A stretch of DNA of 64,000 nt from CBDFGN01 sp965247065. Its GTDB lineage: Bacteria > Bacteroidota > Bacteroidia > Cytophagales > Cyclobacteriaceae. The notes beneath the pieces were generated by a model, which was not told where the DNA came from, did no database searches, and saw nothing but the letters and a program-made list of their open reading frames with translations. The stretch spans positions 3,348,001 through 3,412,000 of the forward strand of contig CBDFGN010000006.1 of NCBI GenBank assembly GCA_965247065.1. The letters run 5' to 3'. Within the stretch, counting starts at the first letter, position 1. Every line of letters starts with the position of its first letter. A program made the translations under genes and the position numbers. Shown piece by piece: positions 46,988 to 56,300 of the stretch.

Positions 46988-47760
46988 TTAAAATCTACAA
47001 TTTGTTCCCTGTTCCACCAACACCTTTTTCAATTCCTGGAGGCCAACCGGTTCAACTTTTATAAAGGCCTTTTTTGACCTAAGGAATTCGGTATTCCCTT
47101 CCTCATAATTAGATGTTGATCCCAATTCCGTTATGGCCTTATAATGCAGCATTGAAGCTAGCGCAACTGCATCAGTTTTCGCATCGTCTATCACGTCATG
47201 CACATGGTGAATTTTACCTGCACCGCCATGCGCAATAATGGGTATTGAGATCTTTTCGGCAATCATACTTGTGAGCTCTAAGTCATAACCCTTTCCAGTT
47301 CCTTCCCGGTCAACCGAAGTAACCACCAATTCACCAGCTCCAAAATCTTCCATTTTTTGGGCCCAGTCCACTCCATGCTGACGACAATTGTAGATGATCC
47401 AAATTCAAGGGCCGCCTGTTTTACTATTTCCGGGTTTTTGATCGCAGCGGTATTTAGGGCAACCTTATCTGCCCCGGCTCGAAGCACCTCTTTCATATCT
47501 TTGATAGACCTCAACCCACCCCCAACCGTCAGGGGTATGAATAGTTCTTTCGCTGTTTTGCTAATAATATCCTTTAAGCTATTTCTCTCATACAGACTCG
47601 CTACTACATCTTGGTAGAACAATTCATCAGCCCCGTTTTCATAATAAAACCTGGCAAAATCCTCCGGTTTTCCCAAAACTCTAAGACCTTCCAGGTGAAT
47701 TCCCTTGACCAGATTCGGACCTTTTATATCTAGTCGAGGAATAATACGAACAGTTTTCAT
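46988..47760 (-). pseudogene. hisF: HisF-type synthase subunit with internal deletion and frameshift
   Basis: The first frame (from the ATG at 47760) reads RIIPRLDIKGPNLVKGIHL, LTVGGGLRSIKDMKEVLRAG and STIVVSM, then goes out of frame near 47370. The second frame resumes at DWAQKMEDFGAGELVVTSVD and continues IIAHGGAGKIHHVHDVI to 46988. HisF proteins have about 20 residues between these points, so a deletion plus frame change is inferred. The ATG overlaps the upstream stop in ATGA. Both phosphate-binding regions are present, but on separate polypeptides. Confidence 0.82.
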
Positions 47761-48452
47761 AGATGGACCAGACCTTTTTCCAAAAGAAATTCGCAGTATT
47801 TCAGGTGCGAGGGAGTGTCAACATCCACGGAATATTGTTCCTCCATAACGAACTTTTTGATTTTTTGGAATTGATCCATTCTTTGCTTCCTGAGAGATTT
47901 AGTATTGATAATATATATCGAACCGTTAAACAGGTAAACTTTCGGGCAGTCCTGGCGTCTTTCATAATCACCATCTTTTGATTTCCTCAAATAGCCCCGT
48001 TCGTTTTCTTCGAAAAGAGTAAAATAAGGATTGGCATCAGTCTCACAAACCGAAACCACCATATCCAAATTCGGAGTAAAGAGATTAAGAGCGCTGTTCA
48101 GATGCAGGGTAGTACGAAAGGGCGAAGTAGGTTGTAGCAGTACCAAAATCGAATAGTTTTTACCATGACGTTCATAGTGGTCTAACGCGTGCAAGATTAT
48201 ATCGCGGCTGGTAGCATGATCAGTAGCCAATTCCGGGGGCCGGTCAAAAGGGACTCCGAGCCCTACTTCAGATGCAAGCCTCTTGATTTCGGGATCATCG
48301 GTCGAAACACAAATGTCTTCTTCCCTCGCAACGCTTAGGGCCACATCCAGAGTATAATACAAAAGTGGCTTGTTCCTTATTTTTGCCAGATTCTTGTTAG
48401 CAATTCCCTTTGAACCAGCCCTCGCGGGAATTAGTATCAGCGGCTGTTTCAA
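47757..48452 (-). CDS. legF: CMP-nonulosonate (acylneuraminate/legionaminate) cytidylyltransferase
   Basis: A 231-residue protein with the CMP-sugar synthetase opening LILIPARAGSKGIANKNLAK, ICVSTDDPEIKRLA, VLLQPTSPFRTTLHLN and YLFNGSIYIINTKSL. It activates a nonulosonic acid (legionaminic-type in this context, with a legC/neuB/neuC set nearby) to its CMP form for transfer. It begins with TTG at 48452, overlapping the upstream stop (TTGA). The gene is intact between two broken neighbours. The symbol assumes the legionaminate branch; neuA would be the sialate equivalent. Confidence 0.82.
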   Translation of the reverse strand: MKQPLILIPARAGSKGIANKNLAKIRNKPLLYYTLDVALSVAREEDICVSTDDPEIKRLASEVGLGVPFDRPPELATDHATSRDIILHALDHYERHGKNYSILVLLQPTSPFRTTLHLNSALNLFTPNLDMVVSVCETDANPYFTLFEENERGYLRKSKDGDYERRQDCPKVYLFNGSIYIINTKSLRKQRMDQFQKIKKFVMEEQYSVDVDTPSHLKYCEFLLEKGLVHL

Positions 48453-49494
48453 AAATTTATATGTTTTATGTCCTCTTGCGCCTTCCTTAGATCCTCATGC
48501 TTTCCGATATCAAGCCAGTAACCCAAAATCGGATAGGATACCACCTTCCGTTTCATCTTAATAAGCAAATCAACCAAATCAGTTGCATTGAAGAATTCGG
48601 AGGGTGGAAGCAGATCTATGACCGATTTCTTAATCAAGTAAATTCCTGCATTCGAATGATAGGTGTAGGTTGGCTTTTCCCGAAAAGAGGTAATTTGCTC
48701 CTCTTCAGTTTCAAGTACTGCATAGGGAATTTCAACATTATATGGAATCGTAGCCCAACCATATCCGCCTCAGTTTTTGTGAATTCCAGATAAAAATCTT
48801 CCAAGTCCAGGTTGGTCAATACATCCGAATTCATGAGCAGAACAGCGTCATGAGCAAATTCTGAGATAAGACTCAGGCCTCCAATTGTGCCCAACGGCTT
48901 TACTTCTGTTACAAATCTTAATTTCAGATCTCGGTATTTCGGAGTTGAACAATGCTCGATAACTTGCTCGCCCAAGTATCTTACTATCAAACTAATGTTG
49001 TCAATTCCAAAAAGCATCAGGCGTTCTAAAGTGTGGTCAAGAATCGATTTTTCGCCTATGGTTATTAGAGGTTTGGGAGTTTTCAAAGTCAAGGGCCGTA
49101 GTCTAACTCCTTCACCTCCCGCCATTACCACTGCCTCCACTGGTATTATTGACCTCAAAGCCTCAAAATTCACGATCTTGACAATTTGCCCCGATTCATC
49201 TATCAAAGGAAGAAGTTTGACCCGTTTCGCTCTCAGAACCTGAATTTCCTGCAGGGTAAAACCATTGCAATTCAAATACTTAAAGGATTTGTTCATTATT
49301 TTATCCACAGTATCATCAAATGATACGTCCCCGATCAGACCCCGCCTGATATCTCCATCTGTTACCGTTCCCAGTAATCGACTGTTCATATCAAGCACAA
49401 ACAAAGTTAAATGGTCTCCCAGATCATTTAGCCGGCTCATACTTTCCCGAACCTTCGAAGTAACTTTGATCAAATGGTGTTCATAATTAAACAT
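48449..49494 (-). pseudogene. ptmE: CBS-domain nucleotidyltransferase (PtmE/LegE-like), one-base frameshift
   Basis: The N-terminal CBS pair (LFVLDMNSRLLGTVTDGDIR) is followed by a sugar nucleotidyltransferase domain (VEAVVMAGGEGVRLRPLTLK, PKPLITIGEKSILDHTLERL). After GADMVGL-like residues near 48755 the frame is lost. In the next frame the family sequence continues IPYNVEIPYAVLETEEEQI, then GIYLIKKSVIDLLPPSEFF to 48449. A single missing base in a G-rich stretch at 48752-48756 explains it. PtmE makes GDP-glucosamine for the legionaminate route in Campylobacter. I start at the ATG at 49494. Confidence 0.83.
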
Positions 49495-49552
49495 TCCCTC
49501 GGTTGTCAATGGGTGATCAAAACAGCTCTATTCAATTTCCTCGCAATTTGAT

Positions 49553-49690
49553 TTAAAAAAATCCTACCAAGCGCAGATCCTTTTCCCTGGCAAGCAGCTT
49601 GGCTTTTTTAATGTCCACTCTTTTCCAAAACGTGACACCAAGGCAATCTGCGTAGCACCATTGAAGCCCGGAGGCTTCGGGGAAATTCAT
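49553..49690 (-). CDS. Short unrecognised ORF, 45 codons, probably a gene remnant
   Basis: The frame MNFPEASGLQWCYADCLGVT continues to LLAREKDLRLVGFF and stops at 49553, immediately before IS copy B (in map order). It reads like the C-terminal end of a larger protein but I cannot name the family. The rest of the 49510-49717 gap shows nothing. Confidence 0.25.
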   Translation of the reverse strand: MNFPEASGLQWCYADCLGVTFWKRVDIKKAKLLAREKDLRLVGFF

Positions 49691-49717
49691 TGGCAGGCCT
49701 AAAATTAGCCTATATTA

Positions 49718-50748
49718 ACGTGAGTTCGACAATAAGGAATGATTAAAGAGCGAGAAAGAGTTGACCGGTGTCCTGGTAGTTCAATTTGATTGAGGGCTTT
49801 TTTTCGCAAAAGTTGTAAGCGATTAAAGCCGAGAAAAGGTTGGTAAGGAAATTAGTTGGGCTCCTGTGCCTGGAGTGTTCAATCTGGAAGATGTTTTTAA
49901 GTTGATCAATGATAGTCTCACAAATAGCCCTTTTACGGAGCATTATAGCATCCATGATGGGGGTTAAGGATGAGGACTTCATATTGCGTTTGAGTTTGGT
50001 TATCAGATGGACTCCGCGGAAGAACAGATTTTTAAAAAGTTCCTTACTGATGTAGCCTTTATCACCAAAGAGCTTTCCGAATAATTTCTTAATAAACCGT
50101 TCAATTTTAAGAGGCTTTCTGTCATCCACATTGCCCGGTGTGAGCATAAAATCGATGATTTCACCCGTATCAGCAGTGATAAGATGGAGCTTAAACCCGT
50201 AGAACCATCCGATGGAACAATGGCCTCTTTTAGCTAACCCTTCAAATACTTTATGGTTATGGATCCGTCTGTTATGACAGACCCTTAACGGAGTGCTGTC
50301 TATAAAACTTATACCTGTACACTGTCCAGTCCCTTGTGTTTTCAGATAAATAGCCATTGGCAGAAGACTTCCACTACAAAGTTCTACCATTCGGTTATAG
50401 CTTACCACATCAGGAAAGAAGGAGCGCAAGTGGCCACAAACGTATGTGTTGTAAAAGGTCTTGAAATTTCGATATCCTGAGATCTGGAACAAGACCTGTA
50501 TAGTCATTACTTCGGATAAAGAAAGCTTACCAGGTTTGTTGCGCTTTTTACTTCCCAGCAATCTTTTTTCCAATTTTGGGACAAAATCCAGACAAAAATC
50601 GTCAATGGAACAAAAAATTTCAGTAATTTTAGTAGCAGTTAACATAGGCAGAAATATTAGTTATTTTGTTGATTGTCAATGACTTAATATACTAATTTTC
50701 TGCCTTTTTTCTATCAATAAACTACTCTATTTTATATCGAACTCACGT
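49718..50748 (-). mobile_element. IS982-family insertion sequence, copy B
   Basis: The same 1031-base element as at 40444, in the same orientation, flanked by a perfect 7-base direct repeat TATATTA (49711-49717 and 50749-50755). It sits between the ptmE/legE pseudogene and the legB tail. Each of copies A and B has its own target duplication, so they inserted independently and the 8.2 kb between them did not move as a unit. Confidence 0.9.
49743..50645 (-). CDS. IS982-family transposase (copy B)
   Basis: A 300-residue protein identical to that of copy A, with all catalytic blocks present; the element should be functional. The 230 bases beyond its right end (50756-50980) contain a plus-strand open stretch without a start codon and nothing I can identify. 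Confidence 0.93.
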   Translation of the reverse strand: MLTATKITEIFCSIDDFCLDFVPKLEKRLLGSKKRNKPGKLSLSEVMTIQVLFQISGYRNFKTFYNTYVCGHLRSFFPDVVSYNRMVELCSGSLLPMAIYLKTQGTGQCTGISFIDSTPLRVCHNRRIHNHKVFEGLAKRGHCSIGWFYGFKLHLITADTGEIIDFMLTPGNVDDRKPLKIERFIKKLFGKLFGDKGYISKELFKNLFFRGVHLITKLKRNMKSSSLTPIMDAIMLRKRAICETIIDQLKNIFQIEHSRHRSPTNFLTNLFSALIAYNFCEKKPSIKLNYQDTGQLFLAL

Positions 50749-52131
50749 TATATTAATGTCTTCTCATAAAAAGCGGTGACGATGGTAGTCTTCGAGGGAA
50801 AGAAGTCGCCCTAGAAAATTCTCATATCAATTCCTTTAGAACATTATGCCAGATCTTGAAGGATGTTGAGGAATTAGTTGAGAACACTTCGTCCGCCCGC
50901 GTGGAAATAACATTTCGCAGGCACAGGATCCTCACTGTTATAACATTTTCAGTGGAAACCTTGGTTGTGTCCATGGAGATTCACAGCTTTTGATCTAATG
51001 TTTTCCCTTTTTCAATATATGAAAAATCAGTTACGTGTTTTGATAAGAACTCAATGATAGGGGGTTTGCTGACATCTCCCTGGAAAAGTCGCTTGGCATC
51101 ATCTAACAACTCAGCAATGTTAACTGATGGTTTGTTTTGCACTTTGATTACGCCTAACTCCATAAAGGAGCTCCAGTCCACCACGTCATCTCGTTGTAGA
51201 ACTCTTCGTACGGCTTTTCTCCAGAAGTATCTGTTTCAAATAAATAAACCGGATACGTAACAATACTTGATTTATACATATTTCTTGGATTTTTCTAATA
51301 CCTCCTTTTCAGTTTCGCAAAAATCCACCTTAACATCTAGCTCCTTGAAAAACTCAATAACGGTATTATTGAAAGGTATCAAATCCTTGTCAGGCGACAG
51401 TTTCGGAATAAAAATGTCCCCACTTTTGCCCAGCAAGCAAGCCAATAAGCACAAGGACCCAGCCTCCTGTGGTGAAACGAAATATCGATATATATCCGAT
51501 GGGCATGCAATAGGCTGATCCTTTTCGAAACGATGGATATAGCTATCCAACAAGCTTCCGTTAGAAAAAGCAACGTTTGCAAAACGGGCCGTGGTTACAT
51601 CCAGTGTATCTCGATAAGAAAAGATAACATCTTCCATGAGCCTTTTCGTAGCACCCATAATGCTCACAGGACTACTAGCTTTATCAGTGGAAACACAAAA
51701 AAAGTGTTCTGGTTTATTCTTGGAAAGAATGGACAACAATTTGTTCGTTTCAATGAAGTTATTCTCAAACATTGCCTGAATAGCATATTCATCTTTTTCG
51801 CTTCTTACGTGCTTGTGGGCTGCAAAATTGGCGACGATTTCAAACGGTCCTTTATCGGCATAAATTCTTTCAAAGATACGGCTGGCAAAATTTACCGGAT
51901 AGGTTTTAATCTCCAATAAATTGTTATCAACCGAGCTTCTTAAGTCCCTGACTAATTCAGCCAAACCATTCTCATTGGTGTCGATAACATACAAACGACG
52001 TAGGTCGAACCTGATTAACGCCTTTATGAAACTAGAGCCTATTGTGCCGGCTCCTCCGATCACTAATGCGGATTTGTGTTTCACCTTCTTCGAAATAGCC
52101 TTCTCATGATTTTCCAAATCATATCTATTTA

Positions 52132-53162
52132 ACGTGAGTTCGATATAAAATAGAGTAGTTTATTGATAGAAAAAAGGCAGAAAATTAGTATATTAAGTCA
52201 TTGACAATCAACAAAATAACTAATATTTCTGCCTATGTTAACTGCTACTAAAATTACTGAAATTTTTTGTTCCATTGACGATTTTTGTCTGGATTTTGTC
52301 CCAAAATTGGAAAAAAGATTGCTGGGAAGTAAAAAGCGCAACAAACCTGGTAAGCTTTCTTTATCCGAAGTAATGACTATACAGGTCTTGTTCCAGATCT
52401 CAGGATATCGAAATTTCAAGACCTTTTACAACACATACGTTTGTGGCCACTTGCGCTCCTTCTTTCCTGATGTGGTAAGCTATAACCGAATGGTAGAACT
52501 TTGTAGTGGAAGTCTTCTGCCAATGGCTATTTATCTGAAAACACAAGGGACTGGACAGTGTACAGGTATAAGTTTTATAGACAGCACTCCGTTAAGGGTC
52601 TGTCATAACAGACGGATCCATAACCATAAAGTATTTGAAGGGTTAGCTAAAAGAGGCCATTGTTCCATCGGATGGTTCTACGGGTTTAAGCTCCATCTTA
52701 TCACTGCTGATACGGGTGAAATCATCGATTTTATGCTCACACCGGGCAATGTGGATGACAGAAAGCCTCTTAAAATTGAACGGTTTATTAAGAAATTATT
52801 CGGAAAGCTCTTTGGTGATAAAGGCTACATCAGTAAGGAACTTTTTAAAAATCTGTTCTTCCGCGGAGTCCATCTGATAACCAAACTCAAACGCAATATG
52901 AAGTCCTCATCCTTAACCCCCATCATGGATGCTATAATGCTCCGTAAAAGGGCTATTTGTGAGACTATCATTGATCAACTTAAAAACATCTTCCAGATTG
53001 AACACTCCAGGCACAGGAGCCCAACTAATTTCCTTACCAACCTTTTCTCGGCTTTAATCGCTTACAACTTTTGCGAAAAAAAGCCCTCAATCAAATTGAA
53101 CTACCAGGACACCGGTCAACTCTTTCTCGCTCTTTAATCATTCCTTATTGTCGAACTCACGT
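52132..53162 (+). mobile_element. IS982-family insertion sequence, copy C (opposite orientation)
   Basis: A 1031-base copy in the opposite direction to A and B, inside legB. The flanks are CTATTTA (52125-52131) and TAAATAG (53163-53169), which are reverse complements of each other rather than a direct repeat, unlike copies A and B. This could reflect a rearrangement after insertion or mutation of one target copy. Confidence 0.88.
52235..53137 (+). CDS. IS982-family transposase (copy C)
   Basis: A 300-residue transposase identical in sequence to those of copies A and B and uninterrupted. Confidence 0.93.
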   Translation: MLTATKITEIFCSIDDFCLDFVPKLEKRLLGSKKRNKPGKLSLSEVMTIQVLFQISGYRNFKTFYNTYVCGHLRSFFPDVVSYNRMVELCSGSLLPMAIYLKTQGTGQCTGISFIDSTPLRVCHNRRIHNHKVFEGLAKRGHCSIGWFYGFKLHLITADTGEIIDFMLTPGNVDDRKPLKIERFIKKLFGKLFGDKGYISKELFKNLFFRGVHLITKLKRNMKSSSLTPIMDAIMLRKRAICETIIDQLKNIFQIEHSRHRSPTNFLTNLFSALIAYNFCEKKPSIKLNYQDTGQLFLAL

Positions 53163-53344
53163 TAAATAGGTTTTCATCTCTTTTAGTTATTGCTTTGATG
53201 ATTGCTTCTATTTTTTTTGAATTCATTTTCTTTTTGTCTATTCACCCCGTTAGGCCATGGTAATCAAACCTGTTAATTCGTGACTCATTCGGCAAACAAT
53301 TGTATCCTCAACCACCAAGTTGACTTTGCAGATTTACAGCAGCT

Positions 53345-54469
53345 CTACTTTGGCTCAATTGTCTTTTTCAAAATGGTTATTATTCTTTCTGCGGTATGCC
53401 CGTTTCCGTAAGACTGCTCTACTGGAAGTTCAGGAGGATTGGATTCCAAACTGCGGATATTCTTTAGAATTTGGTTACTCTGAATCTCACAGTCAATTAT
53501 GTTGGAAGTCCTGATTCTTCCGTCCTGCCGATTTCCAATATTAACAACTGGTTTGGGAAAGTACGAGGCCTCCACAAACGCACTGGAAGTATTACCCAGA
53601 AGAAATGTACAATGCTTCATGCAAGATAAATAACCTATCGTTCCAAATGATTCGATGCCATAGGCGTTTGGCATAGTTTCAATAAAGTCCAATAACTTCT
53701 CGCGGACCATCAGTGCCGTGGTATCCAAATTGGGCATAGTGATCACCAATTGATAATCCTCAAGTTCCCGAAGCGACTTAATTAATTCCTCGATATGGAA
53801 TTCGTTTTTCTGGTAGGAGACAGTCTCGGGATGGAAGGTTATCAGGATTGTGGGATTACCAAGATCGAGGTGATATTCCTTGTTGAACTCTGCAATGGAT
53901 TGAAGTTCTAAATCTTGCAGGTTATCAATACTTAGTGCTCCAACATTGTAAACATTGTCGGAACTCCCAATCAACTGTATAACTTTTTCTTGGTAGGTTC
54001 TTGTAGTAGTAAAATGATATTCACTTATTATTGATAAGCTGTGCCTGAAATAGTTGTCAATAGATCCCAGGGTGGTTTCGCCTCCATGTATATGGGCCAG
54101 GCTCAGATTAAAAGGAATGGTTGAAATAGCGGCAGCAAACAACTCTAATCGATCTCCAAGGCAAAATATAAGGTCAAAGGACTCCTTGGCCCAAATCTCC
54201 GCAAAGCGCATGGTGGTGAGACCCATGGTACGACTCAATTCCTCCGGAGAGTCACCCTCAACAATGGAATCGATCCGGTGATTAACCTCAAAACCGTCAC
54301 TGAGAATTTGGTCTAAAGTATATCCATGGGTTGGCGACAGATGGGACCCAAAGGCCATGATATTAAGGTCAAACAAAGAGTCATCTCGAATCAGTTTCAG
54401 CAGAGGGAAATAGATGCTGTAATCGGCTCTGGAACTGGTAAGTACTGCAATTCTTAATTGACTATTCAT
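53345..54469 (-). CDS. neuC: Hydrolysing UDP-N-acetyl-sugar 2-epimerase (NeuC/LegG)
   Basis: A 374-residue protein of the UDP-GlcNAc 2-epimerase fold, with the NeuC-type opening IAVLTSSRADYSIYFPLLKL, FCLGDRLELFAAAIS, HIHGGETTLGSIDNYFRHS and LLGNTSSAFVEASYF. NeuC/LegG enzymes release UDP while epimerising, giving the free hexose that NeuB condenses. It lies downstream of neuB, separated by 183 bases in which no gene is evident (54470-54652), and is followed by legB. LegG would be the legionaminate-specific name. Confidence 0.87.
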   Translation of the reverse strand: MNSQLRIAVLTSSRADYSIYFPLLKLIRDDSLFDLNIMAFGSHLSPTHGYTLDQILSDGFEVNHRIDSIVEGDSPEELSRTMGLTTMRFAEIWAKESFDLIFCLGDRLELFAAAISTIPFNLSLAHIHGGETTLGSIDNYFRHSLSIISEYHFTTTRTYQEKVIQLIGSSDNVYNVGALSIDNLQDLELQSIAEFNKEYHLDLGNPTILITFHPETVSYQKNEFHIEELIKSLRELEDYQLVITMPNLDTTALMVREKLLDFIETMPNAYGIESFGTIGYLSCMKHCTFLLGNTSSAFVEASYFPKPVVNIGNRQDGRIRTSNIIDCEIQSNQILKNIRSLESNPPELPVEQSYGNGHTAERIITILKKTIEPK

Positions 54470-54652
54470 CCAACAACTGCTTTCATCAGTGGCGCTTGTC
54501 CATTTGAGCGTTCATTCCTTTTAGGTACAGCCCGCGTCACACACAGCCGGGTTATTGCATAAAATTTCGAATAAGGCTGCTGCAACTTTTGTTCGAACCC
54601 AAAATATTCTTTGAAAAGATACTTGCAGGTCAGGTTCAAATCTAGAGTCGAT

Positions 54653-55672
54653 CTATCCGAAATCCGACTGGGCCAATTTATGATATTTAGGTAAGTCAAG
54701 TAGTAACGCTTTTCCTAGCACATCCTGGTAAGACATAGGAGATATCCCATCCCCGGGCCTTAACATGATTAAGTCATTCTTAGCGAGAACTTCCCCTTTC
54801 GAAAGGTCTCTGGATAAATGAATGCTTCTTCTAACAATAGGAATATTCTTGATCTCGGATCCCGTTGGCCTTTTAATACCATCACCTAACGCCTTTTCAA
54901 TTTCCCTGATCCTGGCCACCATCATATTCAATTCCTCGGGCTCCAAAGATGCTTGATGGTCGGGGCCCTCCATGGCGCGGGACAATGTAAAGTGTTTTTC
55001 TATAACCACTGCCCCCATGGCGACGGCGGCTATAGGAACCGAAATTCCCATGGTATGATCTGAATATCCTACTTTTACCCTGAACGCGTCTCGTATGGTG
55101 AGCATGGCATTTAAATTAACATCAGTCAGGGCGGTCGGGTAATCAGTATTACAATGTAAAATTGTAACTTCATCCCGGGTCAATCCTCCATTTAATAACA
55201 CTTCTAAGGCTTCTTCAATTTCTTGCAAACTGGCCATGCCGGTTGACATAACTATTGGCAATCCCTTGGAGGCAATTCTCTCCAGATAAGGCTTATCGGT
55301 AACTTCTCCCGAGGGAATCTTGAAAAAGTCCACGCCCAAATCAAAAAGAAAATCAATACTGTCCGAATCGAATGGCGTGGACAAAAATTTAATCCTTTTT
55401 CCCTCACTATATCTCAATAACTGTCGATAGGCATTCCAGTCAAGTTCTAGAGGTTTCAGCATATCAATTTGGGATTGTTGCCGCATTGTCCCAATTGTCT
55501 GATAAGGTGATTGTTTGGCGGTTTTAGAGGCAAGAGTTTCAGCTCTGAATGTCTGGAATTTCACATAATCCGCTCCTGCCTGAGTCGCAACGTCTATTAA
55601 CTTCCGGGCTAACGCAATATCACCGTTGTGGTTTACACCTGCTTCAGCGATTATTTGAATCTGTGTCTTCAT
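54653..55672 (-). CDS. neuB: N-acetylneuraminate/legionaminate synthase
   Basis: About 339 residues from the ATG at 55672; the frame extends further but MKTQIQIIAEAGVNHNGDI is the family start. Hallmarks are ADYVKFQTFRAETLASKTAK, KIPSGEVTDKPYLERIAS, ILHCNTDYPTALTDVNL, VGYSDHTMGISVPIAAVAMG and EKHFTLSRAMEGPDHQASL. A C-terminal SAF domain (RRSIHLSRDLSKGEVLAKND) completes it. It condenses PEP with a 2-acetamido hexose to form a nonulosonic acid. It overlaps neuD by 29 bases. All conserved positions I can see are intact. Confidence 0.9.
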   Translation of the reverse strand: MKTQIQIIAEAGVNHNGDIALARKLIDVATQAGADYVKFQTFRAETLASKTAKQSPYQTIGTMRQQSQIDMLKPLELDWNAYRQLLRYSEGKRIKFLSTPFDSDSIDFLFDLGVDFFKIPSGEVTDKPYLERIASKGLPIVMSTGMASLQEIEEALEVLLNGGLTRDEVTILHCNTDYPTALTDVNLNAMLTIRDAFRVKVGYSDHTMGISVPIAAVAMGAVVIEKHFTLSRAMEGPDHQASLEPEELNMMVARIREIEKALGDGIKRPTGSEIKNIPIVRRSIHLSRDLSKGEVLAKNDLIMLRPGDGISPMSYQDVLGKALLLDLPKYHKLAQSDFG

Positions 55673-56300
55673 CAATACGTCTTGCTGGATTTCCAGCATA
55701 CTTTAAATTATCTGCAATGGATTTTGTCACCACAGATCCCGCCCCAATTACAGCATTTTGTCCTATTCGAACTTCTTGTATTAAGGTTGAATTACTCCCC
55801 ACGAAAGAACCCTTTCCAACTGAGCAACCTCCGTTTACCACGGCACTGGTGGAAATGTGGCAATGGTCTCCAATTACTGCGTCATGCTCAATAACTGAAT
55901 TGGTGTTGAGAATTACGTTTTTCCCTATCCTTGCGTACGAATTTATTGTGGCATTGTTAAAAACGACCGTTCCTTCTTCAATCACTGCACTATCTGACAC
56001 CACTGCGGTTTTGGATATAAATTCGGGTATCCGAACATCTAACGATTTTAGTCTACTGAACAATTTAATCCTTAAATCTGCCGATGATATTTGCCCTGCG
56101 GTCACCAAAAAATAATCGAATTTTCTGGATAAACTATCCTGATCCGAGGCAATTATTGTGTAACCCACAACTTCCTTGCCCACATTCTCCGGAAGGTCAA
56201 CAATTCCAGCTATCTTAAATAGCTTACTCTGGTGGATGATCTCAATGGTTGAACGACAATGGCCACCTCCACCAATCAATACTATGGATTTTCTTCCCAT
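55644..56300 (-). CDS. neuD: NeuD/LegH-type sugar acetyltransferase
   Basis: A 218-residue protein with the PglD/NeuD layout. An N-terminal nucleotide-sugar-binding Rossmann-like part (SIVLIGGGGHCRSTIEIIHQ) is followed by a left-handed beta-helix (ISKTAVVSDSAVIEEGTVVF, IEHDAVIGDHCHISTSAVVN) ending AGNPARRI. The His in IEHDAVIGDHCH is the likely catalytic base. It N-acetylates the amino group placed by LegC. Its ATG overlaps the legC stop by one base (TGATG). A decayed duplicate of part of this gene surrounds IS copy A. Confidence 0.88.
   Translation of the reverse strand: MGRKSIVLIGGGGHCRSTIEIIHQSKLFKIAGIVDLPENVGKEVVGYTIIASDQDSLSRKFDYFLVTAGQISSADLRIKLFSRLKSLDVRIPEFISKTAVVSDSAVIEEGTVVFNNATINSYARIGKNVILNTNSVIEHDAVIGDHCHISTSAVVNGGCSVGKGSFVGSNSTLIQEVRIGQNAVIGAGSVVTKSIADNLKYAGNPARRIDEDTDSNNR

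Larger units (their letters stand above)
50981..53226 (-). pseudogene. legB: legB: UDP-GlcNAc 4,6-dehydratase-type gene, cut by IS982 copy C and two frameshifts
   Basis: The start is at the ATG at 53226 (MNSKKIEAIIKAITKRDENL) and reads 21 codons into IS copy C. Beyond the IS the same frame resumes as RYDLENHEKAISKK and reaches the SDR motif ALVIGGAGTIGSSFIKALIR, then AAHKHVRSEKDEYA, CVSTDKASSPVSIMGATKR and ARFANVAFSNGSLLDSY. Near 51270 the frame shifts to YPVYLFETDTSGEKPYEEFY, and near 51185 again to DWSSFMELGVIKVQNKP, ending KGKTLDQKL as in the family. The enzyme would make the first intermediate used by LegC. With three lesions it is non-functional. Confidence 0.87.

Noticed and set aside
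46327..47760. hisH and hisF as part of a histidine operon
   Set aside because: No other his genes nearby; overlap with an N-acetyl-sugar amidotransferase gene and the nonulosonate context fit the sugar-amidation role.
49672..49690. Small inverted repeat GAAGCC/GGCTTC as a possible terminator
   Set aside because: The stem is only 6 bp and no T-run follows on either strand.
41475..49717. Composite transposon made of IS copies A and B with their 8.2 kb interior
   Set aside because: Each copy has its own perfect target duplication (TAAATA and TATATTA), so the unit has not transposed as a whole.
50756..50980. Plus-strand open stretch of about 75 codons next to IS copy B
   Set aside because: No start codon and no recognisable motif; it lies just past the legB tail and is probably chance.
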